Assembly (NCBI GenBank): GCA_002633005.1
Contig: NMRA01000078.1
Coordinates: 109,425-173,424, forward strand
DNA: 64,000 nt
Origin: Phoronis australis
Taxonomy: Eukaryota; Phoronida; Phoronidae
Direction: 5' to 3'
How positions within the stretch are numbered: position 1 is the first letter of the stretch; each line of letters begins with the position of its first letter. This document shows, piece after piece, positions 22,501 to 35,226 of this stretch. The notes beneath the pieces were generated by a model that searched no databases, was not told the origin of the DNA, and saw only the letters and a list, made by a program, of their open reading frames with translations. The position numbers were made by a program, and so were the translations under genes.

Positions 22501-25500
22501 GATTGTTGTGCATTGTTGTTTAGGACACAATGCCTGTTTTAGCATCAATTTGAACAATGCAAACTTGAAAGCGTATGTTCCAAACAAGCTGAACCATTTG
22601 TAGTTTGCACACAACACCTCGTTTTCAAGCATAATGGCGGAATTTGTGCAGACAGTGAATAAACCATGTTCTAGCATCCAAAGCAACTTTCCCAGCTCAG
22701 GCAGGTTTATTCTTCCAAAATGGCATCATTACTAGCTGTCTTAACACCGGAACACATTTAAAAATAAAATTGAGAATAAGATCGGAGATGAAGTTCATTT
22801 GAAAATATGTGCATGTCTGTCAGATTCATAAAAAACAACATGTGTCTCATAGCAAAACAGTAAAATGATAGCATAGTTACATGGAGTCAACTAGTGCTGA
22901 ACGCTTGTGACACATGTCCAAAAATCACGTGATAAAAACAGGAAGTTGTTAATGGTATGTCCTTCAACCAAGAGCAATGGACATTTTCTGCTAACGGCAT
23001 ACTTCAGGATGTCATTGGACTCGTATTTGACACTTGTAGTGCATGATACATTTGAGGGTTTTCATGAAAAGGGAAGATTATTTTGAACAGGAAGAGGTCT
23101 TGATCTGAGCAACAAATTGACATTTTTCACAAGTGAGTAAATTTGTTGGCAGCCACGTGAGTGGTGACAAGAAAACAAAGATGATACCCTACGGCAGCAA
23201 TATTTTTGTGATTAAAAATATAAATTATAAAAATATAAATAAATTTGTTAAAATAAACCTATCAGCCTATTAGACAAATGTGTGAATTGAAATTGAGAGA
23301 CACCCATTGAGTACAATAATTCTTCAGAATACAGCCAAAATGCACCTCAGTTTACATCACCTAAATTTACATGGCAAATTTCTCAACAAAGTATTTATTT
23401 AAAATGTTCTACCTCGTTCGCACATAGACCGTATCGTAGTTGCCTCACAGCAAACTTCTGGATTATTAATAGGTAAAATAATTATGTTTTGAAAATCAAA
23501 ACACCAAAAATTTCTTTTAATAATTCATGTATTGAAAATCAAATAACCTGGAAATTTGTTTTAATAATTATTATTTACAAAATTTGCTTGCTTATATCCA
23601 AAGACATGAATTTTATTTGAAAATAACAAATTTTGTAATTTACAAGATTAATACAAACTGCGATTATCTCATGAAGAAAGATGTATGCAGTTATCAACAT
23701 TTTGGCAAACCTCTCCCCACATGATATGGCAGACATTTAGAATATTGTTTTGCCAACTTTCTCAAAAAAATTCAAGAAAACATGGACTTCATCACAAGGT
23801 TGGACTATACTATAGTTAAAGTGTGAGCATTTTATCTTTGTAATGAGCATTTGAAAAACGAAAAATTTTAAAAATTGTTAATTTCAGCTATTCTTTGGTC
23901 GCAAAACTGAAAAAGGATTATTTTAGGAATGGTTATGCGAGGGTGAAAACTGTGCAAAGAAAGGGGGATTACTTACGTTTGTGTTCCAGCGCATTTTTTA
24001 GTGGAATACAGTCCCTGCCTGTTGTGGATTCTTTTGTATTTCTGTGTCTTTGTTGGTAGTTCTTTTACTGGAGATTCCTTCATACCGTCCGTCAGACTGC
24101 CGAGTTTGACTAGAATGAAAAGCAAGAGTTTTTATATTTGGCTAAAACAAGAACACGAATTTGCACTTTTTCATGATGGCCTGAAACAAATCATACATAA
24201 ATTATTTATCAACAGGATCATAAAAGTTATGGCGAATAAAAATCCCAGAAAGAAACAACCCGAAAAAACAACAAATTGTTTTGTAAAATGGGCATAAATT
24301 TTTTTTTTCGAAATTTTGCACACCAGAAGAAGTTTTGTTTACTTTCTTGAAAACCACTACACACACAGATTCACAATGGCACCCTGAGACATATGGCAGA
24401 TTTGCATTTCAAATGAAAATTTTGAAAATGAAATTACGTTTGACAGAGTCAAAAAATCAAATTTACGAAACAAAAAAAATCAAATTTACGAGACAAATAC
24501 CTCCCAGAAACTCTACAGATGCCAGTACTGAGCAAGAAATTAATCCCAGAAATGCGAAGGCGGTTTGTGGTATGTACACTTGAAAGGTCAAAGCAGGTCT
24601 AAATTATGCCACTTCATAAGTTGACCAGGTGTTTTTAAAACCAGCTGTCAAACACAACACTGATGCAGTTCGACTGGACAAAATGCTAGAACAACATTGA
24701 GCTAAAAAGCTACCTTACTGACTGTGAACATTTGCCAAGATCATTCCTTAATACCAAAATGGCATATACTTGGTTCCTGAATAAATTCATCAGGCTACTG
24801 TGGCACCTTCAAAAATTTATGCAAGACTATGATTGACAAAGCAATACGCCCACCAACAGCCAAACATTCTAGGAACAACATTCTCGACTACTAAAACCCA
24901 CTGTAAAGATGCCTGAAGAATTTCTGAGCCTTGCCCATCAGCTTGATATCCTACAGTCAAATATCCAATAGAATTCTATTACATCTCCACACACTCACAT
25001 AAGTTCGATTTTCGCTTAACCTAGACAAACTTTCGTGGACCACTCATTTTTGTTCGTGCACCAAGCCCGGAAGAGAAGTCAAAAAAAACTCTCTTCTCAC
25101 AAAATGTTTTTCGCTCTGGTTTAATCCAACTTCTGTATGTTTTACTGCGGCACTGTAGCACGTAGTACCACTGTGTACACTCTAGGTGTGTGAATATCAA
25201 CCATCTGTCCCTGTCGGCCAACAACAGTGTCAACAAGAACAAAAAGACGCCATCTGTTGTGTCATACTCTGTCAACTTCATTCTACAACTCAAACAATGG
25301 GCTCGCCAGCCACCTGCTGTTATGCCACTGAATTAGGAAAGTGTTCCTATACAAAGGCATGGATTGAAAATACGAAGAATGATAATGACCAATCGGAGTC
25401 GCACACTTAAGAATTAATTAGCTGCCAGAAGGATTTATTTTGGTATCAGTGCAATCCCCCCCCCTCTCCCGAACAATTGCCATGAGCCCAGGTACTTGCA

Positions 25501-28500
25501 TGTCACACGAGTGCCAACACGGACCTGATGTCCCAACATACAGGGAACCTGTTGTCCTCATCTACACAGACTTAGTGCCCCTACAAGGACTCCCTACCTT
25601 GACTGTACCATGACGGCCAGGTCCCAGGGGTCGTCATCACCTGATACAACGACTGTGTCATCCTTAACCAAAGATCTAATACAGGAAATTTAAAAGGCTA
25701 AGTTCGACTCCACGATCTCTGTCTAGTAGTACCACCAATAATTCCACTACCTGACTATCTCAGTATGTCTGCGGTTATATATAGACCTGTTTACTTAATG
25801 TACCACTTTGGAATGCATGGAATTTAACTCATGTCTGGAATGAGGTGTCTGCTTACAGGGGACGTCTCAAAACAAATTGTAAATAGCATACCATATCACA
25901 AGCATTCCAGGCTGATTTTCTTCAGAGGGGTCAAATCCAAACTCGAAATGTACAATGTCAACATAATTAACAGGCATTCCAAACTGGGATATTGTCAGTT
26001 AGCATACCAGGTGTTTTTAAGGTCCATTGTCAAAGAAGAAAGGATAGGACTTTCAATAGAATAGATTAGGACTCCAGAACAAAGAAAATAGATTGCACAA
26101 AGAAGAACGAAAAATAACTCCAGACACTAAATTTAACACAGCCACCATTCTGCTATTTCTGACAAATAATCGTCAAACTTATCATTTTCCATTTGTCAAA
26201 AGCTGATTATTTTGCAGCAAACAAAAGTTTTTTCTACATACACACAATGCAATCCACGCAAGCGATAAATAAAAATTTTCTTAATCTTTATTTTTGTCAA
26301 GAAATTGGACAAAACAGAATTTCTCTTGTCGGCCATATTGAGTGCATATACGTGAAGAGTTAAAGTATGCTATCATTCAGTCACTATAGCTTCGAGGTTA
26401 ATGGCGAGACTTCAAGGTTAATATCTAGACTACGCCCCTTGTGCCCTGGGACACAAAACTCATTAGTGAGATGACATCACTAATAGTTACTGTACTGAAG
26501 TCTAATCAATAACTACTTTCAGTAAGGTGATTTTGAAAATTCAACCATGGGACAGTGCCACACATAGCTGTCAATATTCGAAAATGAAAAGCGGAAAATC
26601 TAAAACGTAACGGTCAAAAGTATGCCGCAATACCAAGAACTGCTTTTTTCTTTTTCTAGTTGTGGCTTTCAAGTGGAACGGAAAAACCGAGGGTTACTCA
26701 ATAAAATTTCGCTTCATGAGACTAAAAGCGAAATGTTTGCTGGTATGGCAGGATGTGGGACACAGCTTCAACAAGGGCAATGTGAAGCCTTGATACCCAC
26801 AATTCACTGCAAATGGTATGTTTCTAGAGATACTTGTTAATTTAACCACCAGGGGTAGCTGCAATAGTCAGATGTGACAAAGTGTTGTTATGCCACACCT
26901 TATAAAACTAACATCAAATTAAGAAGTTGGCAACAAAGAAATAAAACAATTTGCAAGTCTCAACCCTACTTTACATAAAGAACAATCATGAGGTTTAACA
27001 GATACAAAGACATACACAAAACTGATAGATGCCGTCCACTCCAAAATGGAACAACCACTAGGAGGAGCTGCAATAGTCAAATCTGCCCATGAAATCTGTC
27101 AATTGCTTTTCTAAATATTACCTTTAAATTTAGGAAACTTAATTTCATTTGTAAGCTTCGAAACAAGAAACACAACTACACGCTTGGCACCATTTACTTG
27201 TAGAGTGTTGTGAACCTGTAAAAAGTTTGAATTTCCCGGTTTTACTACAAGTGTCTAAGAGCTAGAAGCACTGCTATTGAAATGAAAAATTTAAGGTCTG
27301 ATCCTGGAATAAGAAAGATGACATTGTTTCAAGTTTTGAAAATAGCATTTGCATATAATTGTTAGACTTGCCATTAATTGTTTCAAACCATAAACAAGTA
27401 ATAATATGCATTGTTTTGTATGGTAAATATAACATTTTCGTGAACAGAAGACAATGCAATGCCGTCCCCATGTAAGAAAACTTTGAAACAGGAATTGTGA
27501 TACTTGTTCTGTGGTATGCTCACCCCAAACCTGTAGAAAGCATTTAATTTATTCCATGCTTCAAAAGTTAGTAGCAAAAATATGCTTGCGAAATTAAAAG
27601 ACTTTAACCAGACCAATGACAGACATGAACAACCCACATCAAATCTCCAATCTCTAACTAAAGGATTTCTCAACGACATGAAAAATAGTAAGACTGACCT
27701 CATTTGTAAAATGTCAGGCACTTCTAAGAAATGCTGAACAAGCAAAGCATTGCATTTCCAGATATTTATTCAATTTATCAACTGTCTTGAAGTGAGTATT
27801 GTCCCTAACTTATCGATCCCATTCCTTTACTATGGACGCATATTTAATGAGGCAATTTTTGAAAAACATGTTTGAGAGGAAAATTAAGTTGGATTCTCTT
27901 CTGTTAAAAGTTTTTATAAGCCAAAAGAAATGAGCAACTAACACTGAAAAAACTAAAAAAGCTAAATGCATACTTCAAGCCATTTAAGACTTCGTTCTTT
28001 TAAACTAAAATTTAAAATGATATCAGGTTACGAAACTGATGCCTTCATTGTCCGAAATACAAAAAAAACGAAGAAAGCAACAATGATACATTTGAGAACT
28101 ATGTACTTCCAACACTACTCACAGCCCCATCTGGTGGTGTGATTTAATAAGAACTGAGCTTGTGCACAGAAAACACATAAATTCCCCATTACAGGGGAAG
28201 GTATGCCTAATATGACAACCATTTTGGGCATGCGCTATTTAGAGAAAGACTCATATGTGAAAAGATGGAATGTGTAATACAAGTATTGTACAAATTTACC
28301 AAATAAACTACAGCAGGAAGTCTTGTGAGGCCACAAAAAGACCATTCCCTGGACCCAATTTCTAATTCTGATATTCAAGATGGGGATGTCAACAGGAATG
28401 GAACTTGAGAGACGGCCAATTTGCGCATGAATTATTTGAAAAATCCCACCCCAAAACAGTGTGACAACATGATTGTCCTAAGAGGATTATATAAAAATCG

Positions 28501-31500
28501 GACAATAAATTTCCATGAAAGAATGCAGAACAACAACTCTAACAGAATCTAATGCCTGGCATGTTTCATCATGTCGCCGCTGCATCAGAAAACGGCTACA
28601 GTAAACCTTCCTCAAATTCGAACAAAAATAATGGCTGAAATTGTTACGTTTTCATTTTTCAAATGCTCACTGTACAGCGTAAAAGTTCAAAATTTCATTG
28701 TGTGATGCTGACAGTTATCAAATAATGAAATGAAATTGTCTTCTTGTTTACTCTTGTTGAAAATTTCGACAATATAAAATTTCACGGTTCCATCAGAATG
28801 TGTTTGGATTGGAAAAAACTTTACCACATTGTGTCAAATTGTGTCTAAAACATCGTTTTAATTCTAAATTACAACCCGAAATAGACAATCACTGTAATCT
28901 AAGTAATAATAAATTGCAAAGTAAATTCATAATCTAAAAAGAAGATTACTTGAAATGTCTAGCTGCATAAGAACTGAGGTGATTTCAACCTTGTCTAAGG
29001 TCCTAATAGTTGTCACTTCCAATAGCTTGAAAATTATTGGACTTGACACTGATGACATGCCACAATTTTTCTGTTTTGTAATTCTTCGTTTTTAAAGAGA
29101 AACTCTTGAGCAGCTGTACAAATGACAAAAAGGTATGTTGAGATATTTTTGTGCATTTAAAATTCAACTTGTTTCAATATTTTTTCATCTGGTGAGAAAC
29201 AAACAAAAATTTCAATGGAGAAAACAAATCAAAGATTTCATTTGGCGTGATATCCACTTTGATTGGCTTAGAGTAAACATAATTATTTATAATAGCAATG
29301 ATGACAAACAATGAATGAACTTGCAATGTAACAAGTTTAAAGAGCTTGCTAAAGGCACTTATGATATTTTAGCATCAACAGTATCCACCCTACAATACGA
29401 AATTTTGGAACGATGCCAAGTCCTGAGTATTACTTAAACTATTTGAAAACTTACATCACAAAATAACTTGTGCTCAATCAGTAATAAATTTGCTATAGAT
29501 ATGCAAAATTTCAGTCAAACAACATTGTTATTCACATTTCTCTATTAAAGAGCATTGAAGCCTTGGGGATTTTGAAAAAGAGAATCAACACAGCTAATTT
29601 AAGCGCAAAACGAAGAGAGAAAATCAATAGCCATGTAGACTAATTCAGCACAGCACGCAACATCAGGCAGCGAACTTACAGAATTCAACTGACCAATACA
29701 GTTAGCTGGGAATGTAGAAATTTGGAGAAATACTATTCACGCAAAAAGGATCCAACAAAATCGAAGAATTAGTACACATTAAGTTCTGTTCATGATTGTC
29801 TTATGCAAATGAGTAATAATGACCAAGCGAGGAGTCTCATTGGCTGTGGACAAGCCAAATGGTGAAGGGACTTTTTCATATAGAGCACAGCTAACAGCTA
29901 TAATGAAAGAGGTGTCCCTGGGTGCCAAAATATCCGAAAGATATCATCAGCATGTTTGCGCGCCCTTTGGTACCCTTTTATTGGTGTGAATTACAATTTT
30001 GGGAAAGTGGAGTTTTGCCCATGGATTTAAAAACAATGCTGCTTAATTTTAACAAATTTTATCAAATCAAATATTATTACGTTATCATTTTTGCACTGCA
30101 TTTAACATTGAAGGGAACACCACTCTGGTTTGGCCTGGGGTTCATGTCAACATTGTGAACAATGTTTCAAAGTCAATGACCTATGAAGACAGACTTTGGT
30201 CATCCTCATTCTGGCTATGTTAATCTATATTTTCAACTTGATAACTGCCTGTCCCACTAATTTGTCATGTGTATTTCCGGTTAGTTATTTCAGTTTTCTG
30301 TGATTTAAAGACATCAGTTACAAATTTGTCTAGAGTCCTTTACACATTCCACTATAAGTCAAGAGTTAGTTGCACAGAGCACTGTAAAGTTTAGTACAAA
30401 TCAATAAAGCAACCAGATTGTCGGAGGAATTGAAACAGAGCAAACAATTACAAAGAGAACAGTATGTATAGCATGAGGACACTGATACATGTCCAAGCAA
30501 TAATGTTTTAACCTGTTCCTCTGGAATACAATTAAGCCAGCTTTTGTAATTTTACACAATAATTGGTAGATGTGTTGCTGCAATCTCCATTTGGTTATAA
30601 ATGTGCATCCCGTCAAAGAAACTAACATTTGCTGGTCTCAACTCGGTCCTAACTCAACTGAGAAAACGTTTCTAGACTTCAAAAAAATTTATTCATTATT
30701 GCGTACTAGACACACAAAACAACCCAACGTGACACGCCAATTTGTAGCGGCTAGTCTCAAGCAATAACGAACTGTCAGTTCTTTCTACACCATGAATTCA
30801 ATTCTAATTTGACTGGAGAACAATTTAAGACGAATTTCATAACAGTAAGATATATAAAATTAACAAATTTTTGTGATGGAAGTCTAATTTATGACCTCTT
30901 TAAAATTTGAAGTTGAGTTGACATTATCACTACCCTATTGGAGGATGAAATGTTTCTTCGTTAAACACAGGGCTCGACATAAGCCAGAACATGCTCGCAA
31001 AATACCATTAGAAAAAGTAAAATCCAAGAAGGAAATTGACCTCTCTCGTATTATTTGAATGGCCCGCAGTGGACACTAATTGTTTTTTGCCACTTTTACG
31101 AATGGAAATCTGGAAAGACGAGTGCAGAATATATCATCACTAGTGTTTTTGAGCAGGCATTTCTGACAATGCCGAGCACTGACTGGATACACACTGAACA
31201 TTTAAGGTTTTGAGTTACAATTTGAGAATGAGTCGTGCATTAGAGAATGACCATCTTATAGTTCATGTTAGTTAATTGAATGTTAAAAGGTATAACAATA
31301 AAATTTGCCATTTCCCAGTTCACCAAGAATAGGTGCATGTTAAATGTCGGACGTCAAAAACCACTGCACCATGGGTAAGTCAAACCTACAGAGACATACC
31401 CCACCAAAATTGGGTTGAGTACTGCCTCCCCCCCATTGCCTCACACTGGATTCCCTGGGAACTGAAACTTAAAGTAAATCCCAAGTCTATACACTACAGT

Positions 31501-31815
31501 CGAGAGGTGATTACATCACTGGTTATCTTTACTTTATGATATAACTAGCATCAGGGGCATATTTTATTGGGGAATTCGAACAGCGTCAGGTGACACTGGA
31601 TCATGAATAGAGTGGTCATGATGGAATGTTAGGAATGCAATCGCATCTGAACACTTTCAATGGCCACCAGGCAATAACCAGTCCACAGTTATTTTGAGTG
31701 GATAAACGTGCCACAACTAGTCAATTTTAGCTACTTAGAACAGCTTACCTGTAGATGAGGTATTGGTTTCCACCATAGATGCTGCTCGAGACAACACGTC
31801 CAAGGCAGACTCCAT
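16369..31815 (-). CDS. VGLL4: VGLL4 / Tgi: Tondu-domain TEAD cofactor, complete, 5 coding exons
   Basis: Vestigial-like 4 binds the YAP-binding surface of TEAD/Scalloped through Tondu (TDU) motifs and in flies and mammals opposes Yorkie/YAP in Hippo signalling, in the nucleus. Coding exons on the minus strand are 31749-31815, 23977-24109, 21291-21439, 17554-17721 and 16369-16577. The joins are phase-consistent and give 241 codons plus TAG. The N-terminus MESALDVLSRAAS matches the vertebrate VGLL4 LDVLSRAAS start. Residues around QRPSVICAAS match the vertebrate NRPSVITCAS region. TDU motifs are IDEHFRRSLGKNY (124-136), VDDHFARALGTTW (175-187) and VDDHFTKALGDKW (206-218). Vertebrate VGLL4 has two such motifs, so a third is notable. 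A Ser/Pro-rich linker separates the first from the second. The start is fixed by an in-frame TAA immediately before the ATG. Introns carry several MITEs. An unrecognised extra in-frame exon in the 7.6-kb first intron is possible. Confidence 0.93.
16770..16999. mobile_element. CAGGGCTTGG-family MITE, copy 2 (short form)
   Basis: 230 bp in VGLL4 intron 4, with intact inverted ends CAGGGCTTGGAATGACC...AATTCCAAGCCCTG and flanking 6-bp direct repeats AAATTA/AAGTTA (16764-16769, 17000-17005; 5 of 6 match). The interior is A-rich with GAGGAAA blocks and no coding potential. Confidence 0.85.
17554..17721 (-). CDS. VGLL4: VGLL4 coding exon 4 (TDU motif 1)
   Basis: 168 nt between TGCTTTACAG and GTGAGG. 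It encodes VVISDPAIDEHFRRSLGKNY followed by a Ser/Pro-rich stretch (SPRSSPSPTHCRTPSP). EHFRRSLGKNY is identical to the first TDU core of vertebrate VGLL4. Confidence 0.93.
17811..18274. mobile_element. CAGGGCTTGG-family MITE, copy 3 (long form)
   Basis: 464 bp in VGLL4 intron 3, with a perfect 6-bp TSD ATGTTT (17805-17810, 18275-18280). Termini match the short form. The interior differs: it is GC-richer and ends in the self-complementary GCGGAAATCCGCGTTTCCGC. It shares about 400 bp of interior with copy 5 (46416-46977, opposite orientation), including a short conserved frame containing EFAAEIL and QIRFFFTRKYNKMRG. Confidence 0.88.
18281..19196. other. VGLL4 intron 3, no feature
   Basis: AT-rich intronic sequence. 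No exon or repeat recognised. Confidence 0.5.
19203..19465. mobile_element. CAGGGCTTGG-family MITE, copy 4 (short form)
   Basis: 263 bp in VGLL4 intron 3. Starts CAGGGCTTGGAATGACCAA and ends AATTCCAAGCCCTA. Flanked by TTAACA (19197-19202) and ATAACA (19466-19471), 5 of 6 matching. Confidence 0.83.
19472..21290. other. VGLL4 intron 3, no feature
   Basis: Intronic. A short internal repeat of GGTACTATTACTA occurs near 20236-20273. Nothing else seen. Confidence 0.45.
21291..21439 (-). CDS. VGLL4: VGLL4 coding exon 3
   Basis: 149 nt between TGCACTCTAG and GTATGT. It reads TPTGWENGRVLNHCSQ, then PLNLSQSQRPSVICAAS and TNNTSATNRREITT. PLNL and RPSVICAAS correspond to PLALTK and RPSVITCAS of vertebrate VGLL4. 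Phases fit exons 2 and 4. Confidence 0.87.
21530..22102. mobile_element. PIF/Harbinger-like MITE, TSD TTA
   Basis: 573 bp in VGLL4 intron 2. Inverted ends begin GGGCTGTTCCAG and extend through AAAATCTGTATGGGAGGGGG (about 35 bp with few mismatches). The flanking 3-bp TTA duplications (21527-21529, 22103-22105) and GGGCTGTT-type termini are characteristic of PIF/Harbinger. The interior has several ATGGGTGGTNG repeats and no transposase. Confidence 0.8.
22106..23976. other. VGLL4 intron 2, no feature
   Basis: AT-rich intron. Nothing recognised apart from A/T-rich low-complexity tracts near 23205-23260 and 23460-23640. Confidence 0.45.
23977..24109 (-). CDS. VGLL4: VGLL4 coding exon 2
   Basis: 133 nt between TTTTCATTCTAG and GTAAGTAA, both strong. 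It starts with 2 nt completing codon 23 (Val), reads KLGSLTDGMKESPVKELP... and ends with 2 nt. It shows little similarity to known VGLL4, so the assignment rests on splice strength and phase. Confidence 0.7.
24110..31748. other. VGLL4 intron 1 (7.6 kb), no gene seen
   Basis: AT-rich with no splice-supported coding exon on either strand. The longest frame (minus 27383-27745) is rich in hydrophobic AT-driven codons and has no motif. At 30968 the sequence CAGGGCTCGACATAAGCC looks like a hAT-type terminus without a visible partner. Confidence 0.45.
31749..31815 (-). CDS. VGLL4: VGLL4 coding exon 1
   Basis: Encodes MESALDVLSRAASMVETNTS plus ST and the first nucleotide of codon 23, followed by a GTAAGC donor. 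The ATG at 31813-31815 is preceded in frame by TAA. A CTGTCGACAG acceptor-like sequence lies just upstream, so part of the 5' UTR may be on another exon. Confidence 0.9.
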
Positions 31816-33339
31816 TTATCGGTTACTGTCGACAGCGAGACACGCAGGTAAAATTCCTGGTGAAGACCAAACAAGAAATTTAACAACCACCTTGCGATGA
31901 CTTCCCAATGAAAATATGGCGTGAAATTAGAAAAAATAATTACAAAGATGATAGAAAATCAAGCCAGATACTTGCTTGTAGCAAGAACAATACTATTGAA
32001 TGCGTTTTTCTCGATGGTCGCAGAGAAAATGTCCAAAATTCCTCTCCTGTTGACCCGCAAATAAACATAAAGAATGACTGGAATGTTACTGATCACATGA
32101 CATAAAATAGGCTTTTGATTGGCAAATGACCTGTGTGCCGGAAGCGATCAAAAACAGTCTGCTATTTTTCAACCAACCCACGAACATTATGGATTTTGAT
32201 TGTTTATGCTTGAATACATCACTGCAACCTCCACACTGACTGTAGATTGTGTCAGTCATATTCCACGCTTAGAGACTTAACGTTTAGCAACATTTTGGCA
32301 ATGGAAAATATGATTTTATGAGAATACAAGGGACATCGCAAGTGATAACCTATAAGTTAGAACGCAAGAAAAAACAAAGTACCAAGAAGAATATTATCCC
32401 TTAAAAACAAAAGGTAAAAAGTTAATGTTAAGTGTCACATTTATTATTTTGTACACTAACTTACGTATTCGCGACAGTAAGCTGAGAAACAATAGTTTAC
32501 TTCTCTTTTTGCAATTCTAATTTTATACTGACCAGTGCTAATTGCAGCACTGACTTGAAGTAGGCTAAAAAAAGACTTAGAGGTTACAGTCACTTCGGTC
32601 ACGAAGTTTTCTCAGTTTCAAGTGATAGACCCAAGTGGGTCTCACCAAATGAAGAGCTTCGGTTGTTTCTACGATTAGTGGATGATCAGCAATGTAAGTA
32701 TGTAAAATTCATAACACGAATGTGGTCAATCATTCTTAATACACGTCTCGTGCTGTGTTTGAACATCTACACTGACGGGAAAACCAAAGACGGGTTAATA
32801 TTCAGAGGAAACAATAATGAAAGAGTGAGGGCTATGACGCAGTGTTTCTTTTTTCGATTTCTGAGTCTCACATGATAATCCCTGGCTTTGCCATGTCAGT
32901 TTGTGACTTTAGCCGTTAGGTGTGCTCTTGTCAGCAAAATTGATAAACAACTTTACTAAAATGTAGGAGTTAGAGTAAGAAAGTTACTAGTAGGGTTTAG
33001 TAAAATTATTTAACTCGAGCTATTGCAGTATTTCTAAGTGTAGAGCTCTCAAATTTGTTTACCAGGATTTTAACAGTCTCTATGAATCATTTCTAGAAAA
33101 GTTGAATGCTCCCACTTGGAGGTTTTCAAAAACCTGTTGGTGGCCAATCGTCTCCTTGTTTCATGTGGGACATATCTGCAGACTCTCGGTCCGATCTTAG
33201 GTCTGGTGGTACTATCTACCATGTGTGCACCACCAGATACCAGCTAAACCCCTGTCCATTGATATCAAGATTTTAACAGCATCTCTCACTGTCAAAACCT
33301 TATGCCACAGAGAAAGCCCTTGATGCTGAATGTGTAGAA
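31816..33339. other. Upstream of VGLL4, no gene recognised
   Basis: Presumed 5' UTR and promoter region of VGLL4 in its first part. No promoter element can be named with confidence and no coding exon was seen. Confidence 0.4.
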
Positions 33340-33425
33340 ATTGCTGAGATTACCTGAACCGGGAATCGAACCAGCCACCCCGATAAAACCAGCGTGCGTG
33401 CTAACCATTTATCTAATAGGCAATT
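33340..33425 (-). mobile_element. tRNA-derived SINE head, copy 1
   Basis: On the minus strand a box A (TAAATGGTTAGCACGC) and a box B (GGTTCGATTCCCGG) are spaced as in a tRNA gene. They are followed by GGTAATCTCAGCAATTTCTA, a tail also present in copy 2 near 33975. The T stem is mismatched, so it is a SINE and not a tRNA gene. Confidence 0.6.
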
Positions 33426-33934
33426 GCCCATGAGCGAGTGGCTAACAGAGGTTCATATGATTCACTAGAAGCATATCTACAACTTTCCTCCCTTTCCAAC
33501 AGCTGTGCTTCCTGGCTGCAGATCTCAGCGACACAGTAGTGTCCTCAGTGGAATTTGCCCTCAGTAACGCTCTCCTGTGGTCTGGATTGCACCAATAGCA
33601 CCCTGTCCGGGGTCCGCAGACTCCCGAGTTGACAGTGCTTCCTCGGTATATCATCCGTTTGCCAACTACGCCTATCATAACGTTAAATCGTGGTGAGAGA
33701 CCGTCCGGAGTTGGTATATGGTGCAACTCTGGACGGTCTGCGATGAACAGAAAACCTCAGTTCTACACCAATGTGATAAACGAGAGTAGTTCTACTTGCC
33801 ACGTCAGCTGCACGTATCGTAGTCTCTTTTGTGACACACTATGTGTGGTTGGGCAAAGCCTTTCAAAATATTGTAGATATGCTAGTAGAGCGTGAGACCC
33901 CTGAGGTCCCTGTAAAGTCCTCACGACAATTCTA

Positions 33935-33990
33935 CGTTATGTGTAGAAATTGCCGAGATTTCCCGTCTGGGGAATCGAACCAACTACAAA
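33935..33990 (-). mobile_element. tRNA-derived SINE fragment, copy 2
   Basis: On the minus strand TTGGTTCGATTCCCCAGACG is followed by AATCTCGGCAATTTCTACAC. This matches box B and tail of the copy at 33340-33425. The box A part is lost or strongly diverged. Confidence 0.5.
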
Positions 33991-35015
33991 TGGACTTAAG
34001 TCTATATGTTGTAGCGAACATGGAGTGTTTGTCCTATGTGTGTCATTGGCAACATGTCTGAGAACAGTGTTCCACTCTGACATTGCATTCCGTGGACAAT
34101 AAGTGGAACAGAATTGGACTTAGATAATAACGCAGACCATGATGACTGGTGGTCATTGAATAGAATCTTGATGCACAAAACTGAATCTTTCCATTTCCTG
34201 CCCAGTTGAACGCCACATAAATACCATACGAGGGAGTAATTGAAATATGAACCAAGTAAATGCATAGTAAATTGTTAACTTTACTGCATGTGTCCAACAC
34301 ATGAAGCACATATTTCACTGCTTTGATGCAGAGGTTCTCCTCCTGTTCATGGAAGTTTAATTTACAATCAGTTGGTGTACTTTAAGTGTACACATGATAT
34401 TCAGTGGTTGTATTATTTTTTCCGTGGAAGCAAACATCTGTGTAATCTGACATTTTGTGACCGACCTATTTTTTCCATACACGGCATGTATTCTGTGCCA
34501 AGGGAGCTAACTTGAAACACTCAACAGTGAAATTCCGCATGAAGTCGGAAGTATTTCAAAGCGTTTTACTTCATGCAAAAATAGTTATCAAATACGTATT
34601 AAATGTGATAACTCTGTCAAATTGTTTAAACAGTTTTAGAGAGTTATCACATATAATAAAATTGTCACCAATACTTTGGTAATCACTCAGTGTGTGGCCC
34701 TGCTAAGAACGACTTTGAATTTATCGTCATTGGCCAACATGGTTTTACTGAAACCCTCTCTCATCGTATCACTTGCTGCATTTGTTAAAACAGTTCTAAC
34801 TTCATTCATAGATCTATATGAACGTGTAAGAATAGGCAATATCTAGTCTATCTTTAATTCTCAAGTTCCTAAGAGTTGCATATACAGCAATAATAGTATA
34901 AATCAGAAATTTCCATGATCTCTGATTATTATAGAGACAGGAATGATTGTATAGACCCAACATTTTTGTCTAGAAAAATAGAATAATTGTACAGTATGGA
35001 GTGGAAATTGGTCGA
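33991..35015. other. No gene recognised
   Basis: No repeat, exon or RNA gene recognised. Confidence 0.4.
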
Positions 35016-35226
35016 AAATGAATTATAATAGTTATAGAATTGAATCATGGTATTAGGCTGCAAATGAATTATAATAGTACAGAATTGAATCATGGTATTA
35101 GGCTGCAAATGAATTATAATAGTATAGAATTGAATCATGGTATTAGGCTGCAAATGAATTATAATAGTATAGAATTGAATCATGGTATTAGGCTGCAAAT
35201 GAATTATAATAGTTATAGAATTGAAT
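35016..35226. repeat. 45-bp tandem repeat, about 4.5 copies
   Basis: Unit AGAATTGAATCATGGTATTA plus GGCTGCAAATGAATTATAAT and AGTAT, nearly identical between copies. Because 45 is divisible by 3, it keeps frames open on both strands (15-residue peptide repeats). These are a by-product and not genes. A CAGGGCTCCACGC hAT-like end abuts the array at 35231. Confidence 0.93.

Noticed and set aside
27383-27745. 120-codon minus frame in the VGLL4 first intron
   Set aside because: Composition driven by AT-rich hydrophobic codons, no motif, no splice support and phase unhelpful to VGLL4.
33490-33600. Short plus-strand exon-like segment after CCAACAG
   Set aside because: Only about 30 codons next to SINE sequence, with no donor in phase and no motif.
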